A stretch of 64,000 nucleotides of DNA from Trebouxia sp. TZW2008 (GCA_002118135.1 BDIU01000155.1:1-64000); one strand, 5' to 3'; shown: positions 22,371-36,600, counted from the first letter of the stretch. Notes: generated from the letters alone by a model not told the origin. Translations and numbers: made by a program.

Positions 22371-23670
22371 TTAGTCTAGCTCACAACATGCGCAGATTGG
22401 TCGAGTCAAACTTGCAATGCCCTGCAGGCAATTTGTGTGAGCAAGCAAGATACTCACCATTACTGGACTCACTGTAGCCAATTGCTCCCACTGCGGAAAA
22501 CTTTGGCCATTGTGTGCTTGGTCTGCTTGTTCAGTAGCTGATGGCGGCAAGGATCGGACTGACTGAGCAAGACAGTCTGTGCTGCTGCCTTGCTTAGGGG
22601 GGCTTTTCTGCCCAATTTGCTCCAGCCATCGACGCACAGCTGCCATTTGACTTTGGTACACTGCTGTAGCTGCGCCACAGCAACATAACTTGCCAGAACT
22701 GCAGCGAGGGGTGGTGGGCAGTCTGCCTGCCTTTAAAGCTGCTGAAGTGCACTGTGAAAGTGGGATCACACCATCATGTGCGCTCTGACGCGGCTCAAGC
22801 CATGCTGAGGTCTGCAGCTGAGCTTTTGCAGGGGTATGCAGTGCTGAATGGTGAAGCATTGGTGTTACATTTGGACTGTTGCCTTCTGTGTATGATGCAG
22901 CTGTAGGGGCAGTCTTGGGGGCATCAAGCTTGGGAATGCTATCCAAGGAGCGCCTGCGCTGAGGCAGCTGGCGGCTTTGTCTGATTCTTTTCAGGAGTTC
23001 CTCTGCAGAGGTTACTGGATCTGACTGTAGACGCAGGCTGCGCAAGTCTGCTGAAAGCGGGGAAAGGCTGCGTGATTTGTTCTGCACCCTGTGATGGACA
23101 GCATCAGGCATCAGATCTGCATCAAATTGCCTCTAGCGTTCATTGCTGCCCTGGCGAGCCATCTGAGTTCACTTGATCAGCAAGCGTCTGCGCTGCTCAC
23201 GTGAGTGTTGTCTACAGACGTCAGGCACTCTGGAATGGAGGTTGTGCTGAGCATATCTGTGGGAGACAGAAGATGAGTCTGTCCTGTAAGTGCTGGGTGG
23301 TCACGCTTGAGCTTGTTCCACAGCAGCAGTGTAGCTTATTATCATTCTGTGCAATGCACCTGCAGACATCATGCAAATGACCGCCATGTCTGGTCACATT
23401 CAGGAGCCAACTCCCAAGCTGGCCATTTGCAATGTGCTCAAACGATGTTACCTTCACAAGCCTTGTCGCGTGCTGCGGTCGGCGTCCAGGTTCCTCTGAG
23501 ACGGCGGTATAGCAAGACACACGACCAGGCTGCCCTGCATCACACACGACTCTCTGAAGAGGTTCGTAGGCCAGGCAACTTGACAGACTTTAACAGACAG
23601 CGAAGGTGCGACTAGACGACGCAAGGCACGTTCACTAAGCGGTAGCTGGCCTACGACTCGCGACAATTCT
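22371..23670 (-). CDS. Unrecognised Ser/Pro-rich disordered protein (exon structure unresolved)
   Basis: The best-supported piece is an exon from about 23111 to 22460, open throughout. It reads NKSRSLSPLSADLRSLRLQS, then AEELLKRIRQSRQLPQRRR, SLDSIPKLDAP and QMAAVRRWLEQIGQ, and ends at a strong donor (GTGAGTATC at 22459). Composition is rich in Ser, Pro, Arg and Gln, suggesting disorder and phosphorylation. Upstream, an acceptor CTCCCACAG at about 23259 opens a short frame DMLSTTSIPECLTSV, and candidate first exons lie at 23450-23670 in CpG-rich sequence, but I could not join them in phase. If the donor at 22459 is not used, reading ends at 22371. It is head to head with the dynein gene. No family was recognised. 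Confidence 0.4.
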
Positions 23671-24694
23671 TATTTACAAGCTTTGACAGGCAACAGATGC
23701 AGCGCAAGAAGTATTGTAGTACCGCGTAGCATCCACAGACAGCTCAGATCAGCCAGCGCTGTATGATGCCTGCGTTGCCAAAGTTGCCGGTGTCAACATC
23801 ACATACCTTTTGGAGGTACTGTTCGCCTCTCGAGTCTGCCACGCAGGGCCCGTTGTTGAGCTACCTCCTCTCCGCGCCTGTCTCGGTTCAGTCCTCGAAC
23901 AACATCGTAGTCTTTGCGAGCGGAAATGCGCACGTGAACGAAATTCGGATTTTTGGCTTGATTAGTATCTCGCCACTGCTCAATCAGGCGGGCAAGTGAG
24001 CACATTTGCCAAGCCGGAAGGCAGGTTCTATGACGTGGGCTGCCTCGTAAATCTTGACGCCACTGAAGCTCCTGCTTGGCAGCTCGCGATGCAACTCGTC
24101 CGCCAGCCGAATGCCTGCACTTCAGACGATGCATGCATTGGCAACTGCTGTCGCACTTGTTGATTGGAAGCAAACGGCTGATAATTGATGAACAATTAAC
24201 AGCCAATAGCAGTTTTGCAAAATGATCTTTTAAATTTGTAGTACATCTGTACGAGGGGAAGGTTGCATGGTGTCACTCACATTTACTCTAGATATTCACC
24301 TGCCGTGTCTACTTTAAACTTCTTCTATTGTCGCGCTCACGCATGGACGAAGACATTGCAACCTTTATGGTCGCTGGTTCAAGGGTGATCATATATGGCA
24401 TGAAAACAAGATGTTCAGCTACAGGGAAGTCGTGAAAACGTGGGCACGACCCAAAGTCAATGCAAGAAGCAAGTCAATGCTGTTTATGCAGGATAATGCA
24501 ATGCAACGCAATGCCATGCTATGCCACTGGCCATGCATGTCTTGACCTTGCACCGTAAGCGAACAGCTGACGGCGTCATGTTCTCAGGCGATTTTCAAAG
24601 CTGCTTGCAAAGCCAACAGCAAGGCGAAGCATGTGACGCTGCTTCATATAGCCGCAGTCTCGTGCAAATCTTGCCTGGTCGATGGGGTCTTAAC
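23671..24694. promoter_or_regulatory. Divergent upstream region of the 22371-23670 gene and dynein-2
   Basis: 23440-24130 and 24540-24900 are CpG-rich, like the other gene starts. A minus-strand frame at 23799-24206 with a strong donor (AAAG|GTATGT near 23804) might be a first exon of the gene to the left; I could not confirm it. The stretch 24207-24540 is AT-richer and contains an ATGCAATGCAACGCAATGCC slippage tract. No specific regulatory site is claimed. Confidence 0.4.
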
Positions 24695-27600
24695 ATGGCG
24701 TCTTCAGACCCTCGGCGCGAATACGTCCGGAATGCGATCGTGGACGCTCTCGCGCTGCCATCTGGAAGGGTAGGTCGCGCTGCGGGCAGCAAGCAGTCGC
24801 TGTCGGTCTTGAAACCATCACCGAGGCTCGGATGTCCACCAATGCAACGACTTGAGCGCATCTGCTCCGCAGGACTGGCTGGTGCAGGAGACCTATCGCT
24901 TTGAAGGTGTACTCACCGCTTTCCTGGAGGACGCCAACATTGACTTGGTGGCCTGCAGCATTGCTGCTACAGGAATCGGACACAACAGCCTGAGCATCAG
25001 TAACACTGCCGATTTCTCGCCGTCCTGCACTTTTCAGGTTAGCCCCTGTTTACACTCGAGACACTGATCAAGTAAGATTGGCGACGGCTCAGATCAATCT
25101 AGCATTACGGGCTTGAGTCGCTGCTTCCTTGCAGTTGCTGCTCACAAAGCTGAGGCCGGGGCCGCTCCTGGTCGATGACATCCCCCAGAACATCTCAATA
25201 TCCTCAGTCTCACAGTCTCGGATCAGCAGCCTGTATCATGCACTGAAGACAGTTTACACGCCCCTCTTGCCTGATGAACATGGCAACGAACATGCTGATA
25301 CCAGCTCTCAGCTTCAAGGACTAGTCAGACAGCTGCAAGCAGGCCTTGGCAGCTCTTTGCGGCAAGGACAACAGGCATGCAATCATCCTCCTGCTGCTGT
25401 TGCCCCCAGCTTGTGCAGGTGCTCACATTAGGGATGTCAAGCTCAGGAGCTGATATGCTGCAGGTCAAGGACTATGCTGCCGAACTTGTTGAGCCAAGCC
25501 TTGCACCACTGTCTGGCATACTGCGACCAGAGGATGAAGTGCAATTCTGGACTGAATTGGCTGCCAGCAGCACCTGTCCACAGGCATTGCAGAAGAGAGC
25601 TGCAGCCATCACCAGCATCTTTGCGCCTGTGCAATCTAAGCTGCGCCAGCTGCAGAGGGCACCCAAAGATACGCCAGAGGAGGAAGTGCTAGATGTCATT
25701 GATGACATGCACCATGTGCTGGATGCACTTTGGGACCTTGAAGCCTCTGACGCTCCTGGTATACGGCATGGCACATCTTGTGGGAGCTACCTTTGCTTGA
25801 CCATAGCAGTATCGATACAGGCAGTCAGGGTTGCATTCCGACTGCTGTGTATGTGTCCAGCTTTCACAAGACATGAAATGTGCAGGCAAACTGATGTCTG
25901 TCAATCCTGTTGCAGATGGGCATGCCTGGGGTCAGCGCCGAGCACAGCACTTCATGCACTTGATCAGCGTATCACTGGCTGGGCTGCTTCAGGCACGCTT
26001 TGCTGACAATTTCTGGCAGATACCCTTCAGGTGACTGCTCCTAGGGACACGTGTTATCCTGAGACACACATCTCGGCAGACGCAACACATGAGTATTTTT
26101 AAATGTTATTCTGAGCAAAGAGCATTTCTTCACCACATGAACCAAAGGCTAGCATATGGGCTCATGGGCAACTGCAATGCTCATTGTGTTTCCACAAAAG
26201 CAAGAGCACATCTCATGTAGCGCCAAAGTAGTCGATTCTGCCTGCAGTGAGGTAGAAAGCAGCTTGCATGGAGCCCAGCGCATAGTGGCCGCCTTCAGAC
26301 AGTGCACTCATGACTTGACAAGCGTGAACTGGTTGGCAAGTCATCATCTCTGGAACGGCAGGTAAGATGATTTTCTTGGTGTCATCAGGTCTGCTGCAGC
26401 TGTCCAAAGCAAAATGGCAGACACTGATTTTGCTTTGACATGACTCTGGCCTCTTCCAAATGTCATCAGGCAAAGCAATACTATGTTTCCTGATCTAATT
26501 TCGCTGCAGATATGAGGACGCCTTCTTTGACAGTCTTTGTGAGCGCCTGGATGAGGTGTTTGCCCTGCGTGAAGCACATGCTGAGCTCATGGAGCTACTC
26601 TCTGCACACGATCTGGAGCACTCGGTAAGACCCTGTGTTGCAGCCGTTCATATCCTTACAGAGCTTTTCATGCACTTGAATTTGCCAAACAGGACACCAG
26701 ACGCAAAGGTTGATGGGGGTTTTGCTGTAAGAAATATGCACAAAACCTCGACTTGCTAGCTTACCCGTCTTGCACATGCAGGCTGCTGCTGATGCGTTTG
26801 CGCCATTTCAAGGGCTCAACCCCTTTCACATCAGTGAATACACACGCCCAGCCTGGGTTTCGGCAAAAGCTGCCTTTGAGGCAAAGTTGGCTCCCATCGA
26901 GAGGCGTGTCAGTCAGCAGCTGCAAGAGACCTTGAGAGCCAGCATCCTCCCGGCTTTGTCAGCAGCAGTGGCACAGCATGCGGACCAAGCTTCTGGTGCT
27001 TGCGCACAGCCCAGTCAGGCATGTTGCAACCCACTCTCCCACTGGTAGTGTGTTTGCATGACTTGTGATGGCAGTGCTGGTGGGCAATGTCAATTGCATG
27101 TTAAAGCAGTGTCCTCAGTGATGCTGATAAACAAAGATGTGCTTGCGCACAGCCTAGTCAGGCGTGTTGCAACTCACTCTCCCAGTGGTGTGTGTTTGCA
27201 TGACTTGCGATGGCGGTGCTGGTTGGCAATGTTAATTGCGTGTCATCAGAATTTTGAGTGATACCGATGAACAAAGACAATCTGTCCAGGCAATCTGTTC
27301 AGGACATGAATATTGCTCTTTGTGCACAGTACATCATGATTGTCATGGCTCAGCTGATGCTTACCAGCTTTTGCATTGCAGATATTCAAGGCCCTCAAGC
27401 GCTACTCTGGTCTGTTGAGGCGGCCAGCAATAGCAGCAGCACTTCAAGATGAGCTGCAGGCATTTGTGCACCAGATTGATCTATACCTTGACAGCATCCA
27501 ATCTAGCTTTGAACAAAGGGCACAGGTACAGCTTCTGATCAGACACTCGAGTCAGTCTGATCAGACACTTGAGTCAGTTTGTCCAGTTGTACAAGCTCAT

Positions 27601-30600
27601 TGTTCTGCATTAGGCAGCAGATTGATTTCTACCTTGACAGCATCCAATCCAGTTTTGAACAAAGGGCACAAGTACAGCTTCTGACCAGACACTTAAGTCA
27701 GTTTGTCCAGTCGTACAAGCTCACTGTTCTGTTCTTTGGCAAGTCGCCAGAAAATGTCATTGATGTTGCAGGAAATAAGCCGTCAACAAAAGCAGACAAG
27801 ATCCAAGGTCAGCGGCATGAATTTGTCAAGCATTGTTGACAACCTCATGTGGGCACTTCAATGCCAGCAAAAGGCTGAACAGAGCATGGCAGCTCTACGC
27901 CTCTTAGGTATGCTCACAAGCTCAGTGACCCAGCATGGCAAGAAATGATCGCAAGCTCAGCTGCATATCTGCTGCTGCGTCTGAAATGGCAGTACAATGT
28001 AAATAGATGTAACACCATGTAAATAGATTTCCTGACAAGTGCATTTTATGCCGAGAGCATATGCAGCCTTAGTTCTCCATATTCTGCCTTCACCCCAAAC
28101 AAATTTCCAAGGGGTGTTGCCCATAAGTGTCATGTGCTCTCAGGGGACAAAAGAGCGCCATTGGGTCACACTTCTGCTGTGGTGGCTTGCCAAGCCTTAG
28201 CCCGAGATCTGCTCAAAGAGTTACAGGCTTGGAAGCAAGGCCAATTCTCAGAGTGGAGTGAGGACACGCATGACAAGCTTAGCAGCATCAAAATGGACCA
28301 GTCAGGGAAACTGATGGACATGGACAGCCGAGATGGTCGTATAGAGCTACATTACAATGATGAGCTTGTGACCATGCTGAGGGAGGTGAGCATCCTCAGC
28401 ACCTCACATTGTCGCAATTGGGCCATTGCAATCTGCTAGTGTGCGCTTGTTGCGGCCAACCAAGCAACCTGCGTGCACAGTGCAGAGGCCTCAACATGTC
28501 AGATTTGGCAGGAGATACTTCGATTTCATGCACCTTGCAATCACCAGATTCGCTTCATGTTGGTGTGTACACAACCATTGCATAGCTTGCCTTTGCTGGT
28601 CTGTAAACCAGGTTTGTCCATGCATGCAGGTGAGACAGCTTCAGTCCATTGGCTTCAAAGTGAGCAAAGACATACTGGCAGAGGTGGACACTGCCAACAA
28701 GTTCTACCGTCACGGCTTGCTCATGAAGCAGGTGGTCAACTTCTACAATAACAGTGCCACTGAAATGATACCATGTCAAAAGCCTATGCTACTTCAGGTA
28801 AGCCCATTGCAAATGCATGCAGTGCACAGGCCAATATTGATCCACCAAACTTGGTTGCACACTGTTTTGAGCCTGCTGTACCTGCGTTTCATTGCTTCAA
28901 TGCAGATGATGTTGCTGTAAGAGCAACATGATGTCTGTGTCATTGGTGCAGTTGCATGGCTCTTGATGTGTCTAACGGTCGTTTGATTTGGTGATGTAGT
29001 ATGCACAAGCCTTTGAGAATGTGCTGTTGAACCCAAAAGATGGCATGGGCAGACCAATCACTTGGGGCAACTCAGCTGCTTTGGATGGCTATGTCAAGCG
29101 TCTTCAGGATGTTGCTGAGCAGCTCAAGCAAAAGAACAGGTACGCCCCAGATAGCTTGTGTGCTGGCATGTTGCAGAGCATTGTCGAGCGATTGCAGCAA
29201 TGTCTGCTACATAGGTCAATGTTTGTGCCTCACTCTGAGGGGTGCTGCAATATCCCTCGAGTTTACAATATCAGCTGATGCTGCCATAAATTTCATCACA
29301 GGACAATGCTGAAAGTACATTGGTCAAAGTGTTCAACACAATCAAGATGTGCAGCTGACCAGAGATGACAGCTGGCTGTGACAACCGCAGGGTACTGAAG
29401 ACCTGGCATCAGGTGGCTGGTGACAAGGTGATGGCCCTCATGAGCCTTGACCTTGTGTCTGCTAAGGCCAAGTGGGCCTCAGGCATCAAGGACCTCAGGG
29501 AAATGTTTGTTCGGGTAGAGCAGGATGGCTTCAGTATGCAGTCACAAGCAACATGGCGCCTGCACTGGGATCATCAGATCTACAAGGTAGAATTGAGCTG
29601 TTTTGCACACCTGACGGCTGCTTCAAAGCCAAGCTTTGCATATTCAAAGCAATTGTTGATGCGGACACTTGCAAAGCAAGCTGGATATGTCACAGGCAAG
29701 AACACTTGCGCATTTGCAAGCTCCATGGAGATAGCCACAGCTGAGCTTCTGCAACATCTCGATGTCTTGCTTCTGCCGCTCAACAGCTGGTGAAAGGGTG
29801 CTTGTATCTCTGACTCAAGGGCTCAGACAAGTGTTTACAACATGACTGCTCGTGCAGGCTCTTGCATATCAATATCAATGCAGCTTGGATTGCATCAATG
29901 AGAGCTTGCCAGAAGCCGACATCAGCCTGATTGTCAGACAAGGCCGTCCTTGTTTTGAGCCACCGCTAGAGGAGGTCCATGCTGCACATTACAAGAATCT
30001 GTTGAGGCCTCAACTTACAATACCAATAAATTTCAAGGTGAGCTCATATGATGCAGCTCTAATCTTGGACTGACTAGCAGCACTCAAAAACACTGTGCTA
30101 CCAACGGCTGATTAGCACCTGCAGGCAGAGCAGTCAAGGATGCTTGATGTACTGATCAACAGTTGCCTGCAGCCAGCATGCACTTGGGTTGCACCACAAG
30201 GAATACAGCTGTTGCTTAGCTGCAGCTACCTGACGTCATCAACTGTAATGCAGGGGGTGTCTGATGCAAGCGAAAGGCCTGGATTCTTTAGGCAGATCAT
30301 GGACTCCAATGTGCCCAACATTGCCAAGGCTTATGCAGATGCTGAGGCAATGTTTGCCCAGCTACAGGTATGCTGCAGCGCTACATGTTGTAACAGGACC
30401 TAGCAAGGTCATACTGTTGCAAGTGCAGTGCATTGCAATGTCCAGCTGCTATGACCTGCAATGTTGAAGCTGTATGTGCTAGTGCCGTACTGGCTTGGTT
30501 GGCAACACAAGGCACCTCCATAGGCTGACATCTATCTGGTGCTTGCTGCAGGCAGAAGCTGATAAATGGGCAGATTGGGTTGTTGCGGGCATTGAAGATG

Positions 30601-33600
30601 CCGCACAGCTGATTGATGAGCAACTGCATGATGTCAGGGACTGGGAAGAAAACCTGAAAGCCCTCAAGGTGACCCAAGATCTATTTGACAAACTTTGATG
30701 CTTGAGGCCTACCTGTTTCTCTTGCTTGTTTCATGCACACTGGCATTGGCTGTGAATGCTCCAAATGGCTCCAAATTGTGATCTGCAGCATATTCTCAGC
30801 TGTTATGGTGTGCATGCAATAAGGCCAAACAAACATGTGTCAAATGACGACACAAGGGACAAACTGCCAACGCGTGCAGGCAGCAGCTAGAGAGACAGAA
30901 AAGCTGCCCAGCAAGGTCAGCATAGGCTGCTACAGAGTTGACACACAGCCTGTCAGAGCTGCCATAGACAAGCAGCTGAAGGAAGTGCGTGAGGAGCTGG
31001 TGACCAGCCTCAAGCGCAAGGTGCAGAGCCACATCTGTATCATGCTGCACCATGCAGCAAAGCTGCTATCAATCAATGCTTGTACTTGATAGCTGGTGTG
31101 GCTTCAAGCCATAGCATGCACAGTGCTCAGCTAGAGTCCTAGCTCGTTGCACACGTCACAGATGACCAAGAGAGCATCACACAGATTTGAGCATGTGTCA
31201 TGTCAGCTGCAGCTCCCATGTGCAGCCAAAAACAGAATGCATGGACTGTAATCTCTATCAAGTCATCAAGTGATTGGTTGATTGATGAATGACTTCACCT
31301 TGCTGACTGCAGGCTCTAGCAGAAAAGGATGAGGTGGAGGCATTTGTGTCAACCGCTCAAGCTACACTTGGCAGCACAGCCGCCAGCATCGAGGAGATTG
31401 GCACAGCGCGCCAAGCAGCCAAGACCCTGATGTCAACCCTTCCCCACATCCTAGACTGCCGCCGCCGCATTGATGAGAAGAACCGCCTGCTCAAAGCATC
31501 TACAGCTGGCGGCATTGCCATTCAGACTGTCGACATGACTGATGTGGACAATGCGTGGGACAGCTTCACAGCTCAACTGCAGCAGCATGACACACGCCTA
31601 GATGAGCAGAAAGGGCAGCTGCAGGGGCAATTGGACAGACAGGTAAAGCCCTCATACAGCACCAAATGCAGACCACTGTAGCATGTGACAGACCTAGCAG
31701 CCATCATCTCCTACATGAGCGACAAACAAGCCATTTCCTGGCTGACATCAGTTCTGCAGCCTGCTCAGTGCATGAGGTTCCTGCACAGCTTTCATGAATG
31801 CTGCAGAGCAACACAAGCTGTCTTGAAGTACTCTGAGATTTGCATGAGTCTGATTGTCAGCTGGCTTGCGAGCACATGCGATGCAGGTTGGTGAGTTCAA
31901 GAGCCGCATCTCTGGATTTGGCGCTCGATGGCAGGGGGTCAAGCCAAAGGGCCTGCCTTCTGGTGATCCTGCTCTCATGCTGCTCAAGATTGAGGACTAC
32001 AGCAAGCAGCTGAAGGACCTCCAGGAGTCAGCACAGCAGCTGGCATCTGACTGTCTGCATTTCAGCATGGAGGAGCCAGACTTTGCGCAGCTGGAGGCCA
32101 TCAGTGCTGACATTGACTCCACTAAGGTTACTGCACTGCCTATTACACCCTGTTACAGCAGCTCTGAGACTGAAGTCTGATCACTTGACATGTCCAACCA
32201 ATCAGGCAAACAACTGTCCAGACTTAGATTTACTTCCTTGATAGCACCGCATGCATCTGAGACATCTCTCATCTCTCTCTTGATTACAATCAAAGGTTCA
32301 AGACTTCACAGCAAGGCATGCTGAGTGCAATGTATACGCAAATTTCTGCCTGTAGCATGCCTAGCAATCACGTTGGGCAAGTTTGGCTGCAGGTGGCGTG
32401 GAGCAGATTTGGTGACTTCATGGCTGACAGGACCAGCTTGGCAAAATGCGATTGGCTGAGTGTACGTGATGAGCTCTGGCGCATTGACGACTTCCTCAAC
32501 AAATGGTCCAAATCAGAAGACAGTCAGCTGTCAGGGGACCCAGTGGCTATCATTCTGGCAAAAGAAGTTGACTCATACAGGTGAGCTGGAGCTCTTGTAG
32601 CAATGAGAGGAATTAGCGCCTTGCCATCCAGCTAGCAATGCCGTTCATCTCATATGCGCTCTGTAACAGCTTTCTGCAACAGCTTTCATTATACTTGATT
32701 GAAAACGCAGTGCAGCAAGTGGCTTGCTGAGCGCCACATATCAGCTGCTATGTCATGGAGAATTGCGACTCCCTGGTGCTCCAAATATGCATGTGCATTT
32801 GCACATCTACTATATACTCGCAAGATGTGAAGTCATGCTGATGCTGCACACTTATCCACTACTCATGCTCAGTTAGGCCGTCATCGTGATCTAAGCCGTA
32901 CGTGCAGGCGCTGCCTTCCATTTCTAAAATTTGTCAGAGGCACAGGCTGGGAGCGCAAGCACTGGACTCAGCTATTCATGTTGCTCAAGCTCACAACCAA
33001 GGTAAAGTATGCCACAGCGACCATTGTTGAGAAACTGGCAGTCTTTGTTGCTGATGCTCAATCTCCAAAACATAATTTGATCTGTACTCAACCATACACC
33101 TGCTGGGCAGCTTTGGGTTTTCCACGTCAAGTTGAGGACCTCTTTTGGTGTTACGCAGGGTCCAGATGCAGTTAACTACGAGACTCTCACATTGGCACAC
33201 TTTTTGGACAGAGCTGATAGGCTGGCAGCTTGCGCAGAAGAGATCAAAGCCTTGAATGCACAGGTGCTTCAAGACAGCTCAATTCAAGCTAGACTACCCC
33301 TGCGCACTGCCTGCACTGCAGCGTTTTGGTCCATGTGCAATGTGAACTGTGCTGCATTTTATGCGACATCTTGCAGCCACAACATGATCAAACGGCTGTG
33401 GCTGCATGTTGCATTTGCAAGCAGCATGTCTTTTCTTAAACATCTTGCACACTCATGCTTGAAGAGTATGATCTGGCAGTTAGTCCCCTGAAACACCGTC
33501 CTTCTGAACTCGTTGACTTTGTGGTGATCAATCTCACCTGCATCTACTCGCAAAAAATATGTGCTAAGGCCATAATGCTTCTGAGTCTATGACGTGACTC

Positions 33601-36600
33601 AATGACCTGCATTGACCTGTGAATTCTGTATAAGTTCAGTGATTGTGAATGTGAACAGTGAATTTGCACCTGATCTTGCAGGCCTTGGGAGAGTCTGTGC
33701 TGCGCAAAGCGCTGGATGAGCTGCAGGTGTGGAGCCTGGAACGGCGCTTCACCCTGTACACATACTTCTCAACAGCTGGCACCAAGTAAGCCGTTCCATT
33801 GAGGCTAAGTCTGCAACTGCCGTGTTGATTCCACCTATATCAGAGCATCTTGCAGCAGCTTTATATTAGACATGCACAATCAAGCATTTGCTTCCAAACG
33901 CATGCTAGACAGGCCCAGCAGGCCCACCTAGGTGCGTACTATAGCAGTCAACCGGCTCCAACCAAGCCAGAACGCTATTGGGCAAATTGGCATGGTATTC
34001 GCTGAGCTGGCATTAGCCTAAGGTCTGGCATATTGCATAGTGCTTTGCTCAGTGAGACCCTTGCATCAAGCCAAAGAACAGCGCACATCTGCTCCAGACT
34101 CATTGTTTGTTGCTGTGCAGACCATGTGCCTTGATCAAAGAATGGCGAGATGTCATGACTGAGGTTTGTGACCACCAGAGTTTAGTTGCTAGCCTCAAGC
34201 AGGCAGCCTACTTTCACCTGTTCAAGGTACAGTCACAAAGCCAGGTCGCTGCAAGGCAGGACAATACCTGTCCTTACATAACATGTGGGATGATAGTGGA
34301 GTCAAACACGTGCATGCATGCGGTGGGCAGAGCATGTTTTGCATGGCTCAGGTGTTGCCACACTGACTGATGAATTTTTCTCAAGTGCACACAAGGACAT
34401 TGTCTGCATCTGCTCCACACCGTGAGCGATGTAGATTACCACTGAATGATACAGTGTGTGCGCACAGGATGAGGCAGCAGCATGGGAGAGAAGGCTGGCT
34501 GTTTTGACTGAAGGTCTGCAAAACCTCAATACCATTCAGCGCAAGTGGGTGTACTTAGAGCCAATCTTTGCCAGGGGCGCCTTGCCAAGTGAGCAGCAAC
34601 GCTTCAGACTGGTATGTTTGCCTGAACCTGCAACGCTTGCTATGAAGAAATCCACATGTGCTATATTCATGTTGATACATATGTGTCTTTTCTTCCCTGC
34701 TCATGCTCACAGTACAATGCTGTTGCTGCAGATTGACGACCAGTTCCGGCAGATACTTTCTGGCATAGCTGGGGACTCTATGGTGGTCCACTTTGCAGAC
34801 GTGCCGCGTATCGGGGTGAGCATGATTGCTGCCGGCCTTGCAGAAGAAACTCAGCAAAGCTGAAGCTTCACAGCACACGCCTGCACACCTAGCAGCTACT
34901 CCTTGTAGTGCTTAGTCAACAGCTCGTATACATATTTTGTCAGCTTGTATGGATGTTGAAACCAAGTTGTCCTGTAAGAGCTTCATTGCTTGCAGCATTT
35001 ATCATCTGACTGTTGGGCTTAAGTATGCTGCACTGCAAGACATGCCCGCATAAATTTGCATTTTGTTGTGATGCTCACAGGAGACCCTGCAGCAGATGCT
35101 GCAGCAAATGGACCTCTGCCAGAAAGCTCTGTCCAACTTCCTGGAAGACAAGCGCTCTGCTTTCCCCAGATTCTACTTCATTGGTGATGATGACTTGCTT
35201 GAGGTGAACCAGCCCCAGCCCCACCACACCCCCCCAACCCAACCTCTCTTCAGAGCTGTGACATGATGCGCTGGCTTCTGTGAACAGCCTGTAGTCTTCT
35301 TTACTCACAGTGTCAAGCAAAGCTACTTGCTTGCAGCCTAATTTCAGCAGCAGCATGCATGCCAGGCTGCAGACTCAGTGCCCTGAAAGCTTGACAATAG
35401 CCTGCAGTCTTGACTGCCAAAAGCTCCAAGCAATGCTCCCTCCTTACAGCTTGTACAAAAGAAACCTGCATGTCAGGTTGCAGACACAAAGCAATGATTT
35501 ATTGTGCAGATTCTGGGGCAAGCCAAAGACCCTGCAGTCATTCAAGCACACCTCAAGAAGCTTTTTGCTGGAATACATCAGGTTGCCTTGACAGATAGCA
35601 AGGACGCTATCACTGCTGCCATGTCCATAGAGTCTGAGCAAGTGCTACTGGCATCACCAGTGTCAATCAGCAGCCAAGTGGACACATGGCTGCACAGCCT
35701 CTTGACTGGCATGCAAGCCACCCTGCAGGTATGCCTTTTCACGGAAAGCGCTCTTATTGGCAGCCCTTGACATTTGCTATTCAATAGACATAGCATACCC
35801 TGCCTTTGCAGCCTGAATGGAACATGCCACGCATCCAGCATTAAATTGATATGGCCACACCCTTCTCACTAGATACACAGCTTCTGCAGCAGCTGCCTTG
35901 AGAAAGATAGGCTTTGACAGACGTAAGCAGCTTGAGGTGTCTGCTCAGGTCGTTTGTAGCTGCAGATTGATTGCGCGTCTACATGACAGTGCTGATGTCA
36001 AGGCCGACTGGTGCTGCAGGGTCTGCTGGCTATCTGCATGCAGCATGAAGACTTCAAAAGCATGCCCAGCCAAGTCCTGTGCTTGGCGGCGTCAATCAAA
36101 TTCACTCAGCAAGCAGCGAATGCCATTGAGTCTGGGCAGCTGAGCAGGCTGCAGGTAAGACATCTAGCCCCTCTGAAGGCACGACCTTGCTTTTGGCCGC
36201 TTTCAGCTATAGCAGAAGACCAGCCCCTTCTTATACGCGTCGTCAAAAGCATCACAGCTGTTAACGTATCTTCATTCATCATGTCACCTGTTTGCAATTT
36301 CCACAGCATGCACATGCTGTTGCGCTTTCGACTTTGTGCTGTGCTGCTCTTGACCCAATAGTACCTCAATGCTGCTGACACTGATCATGTGCTGGTGCAG
36401 GCTGAGCTGCAGTTGCAGCTTGCAGAGTATACTGCAGCTGACTGGGAGGGCTACAGGGTCATGCAACTAAAGATACAAGCGCTGGTAAGCTGTCTTGTGC
36501 TCTCGTGTCAACATTGAGGGAGTTTGCACACCCTCCTGCCTGCCTTGCACACCCTCCACACCCATCCTGCAAATGCCAGGAACCACATTCCTTTTCACAC

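Larger units (their letters stand above)
24695..32126 (+). other. Dynein-2 tail (DHC N-terminal region 1)
   Basis: Exons here encode the tail that dimerises and binds intermediate and light intermediate chains. Clear exons: 24695-24769, 24873-25037, 25135-25374, 25464 onward ([13 protein letters not shown]), 25915-26032, about 26220-26361, 26511-26625, 26782-26990, 27380-27525, 27800-27907, 28141-28387, 28630-28797, 29000-29140, 29392-29586, 29856-30037, 30254-30367, 30552-30668, 30883-31026, 31314-31641 and 31887-32126. Recognisable segments include [66 protein letters not shown] and [14 protein letters not shown]. Exon borders are from reading plus GT-AG and are approximate unless part of the first four. 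Confidence 0.85.

Noticed and set aside
24521..24694. In-frame upstream start for dynein at 24521
   Set aside because: It would add 58 residues with no resemblance to dynein N-termini; 24695 gives a family-like start.
33903..33985. Coding exon [16 protein letters not shown]
   Set aside because: The same reading occurs in non-coding repeat copies at 1031-1110 and 5010-5075 and has no place in the dynein alignment.
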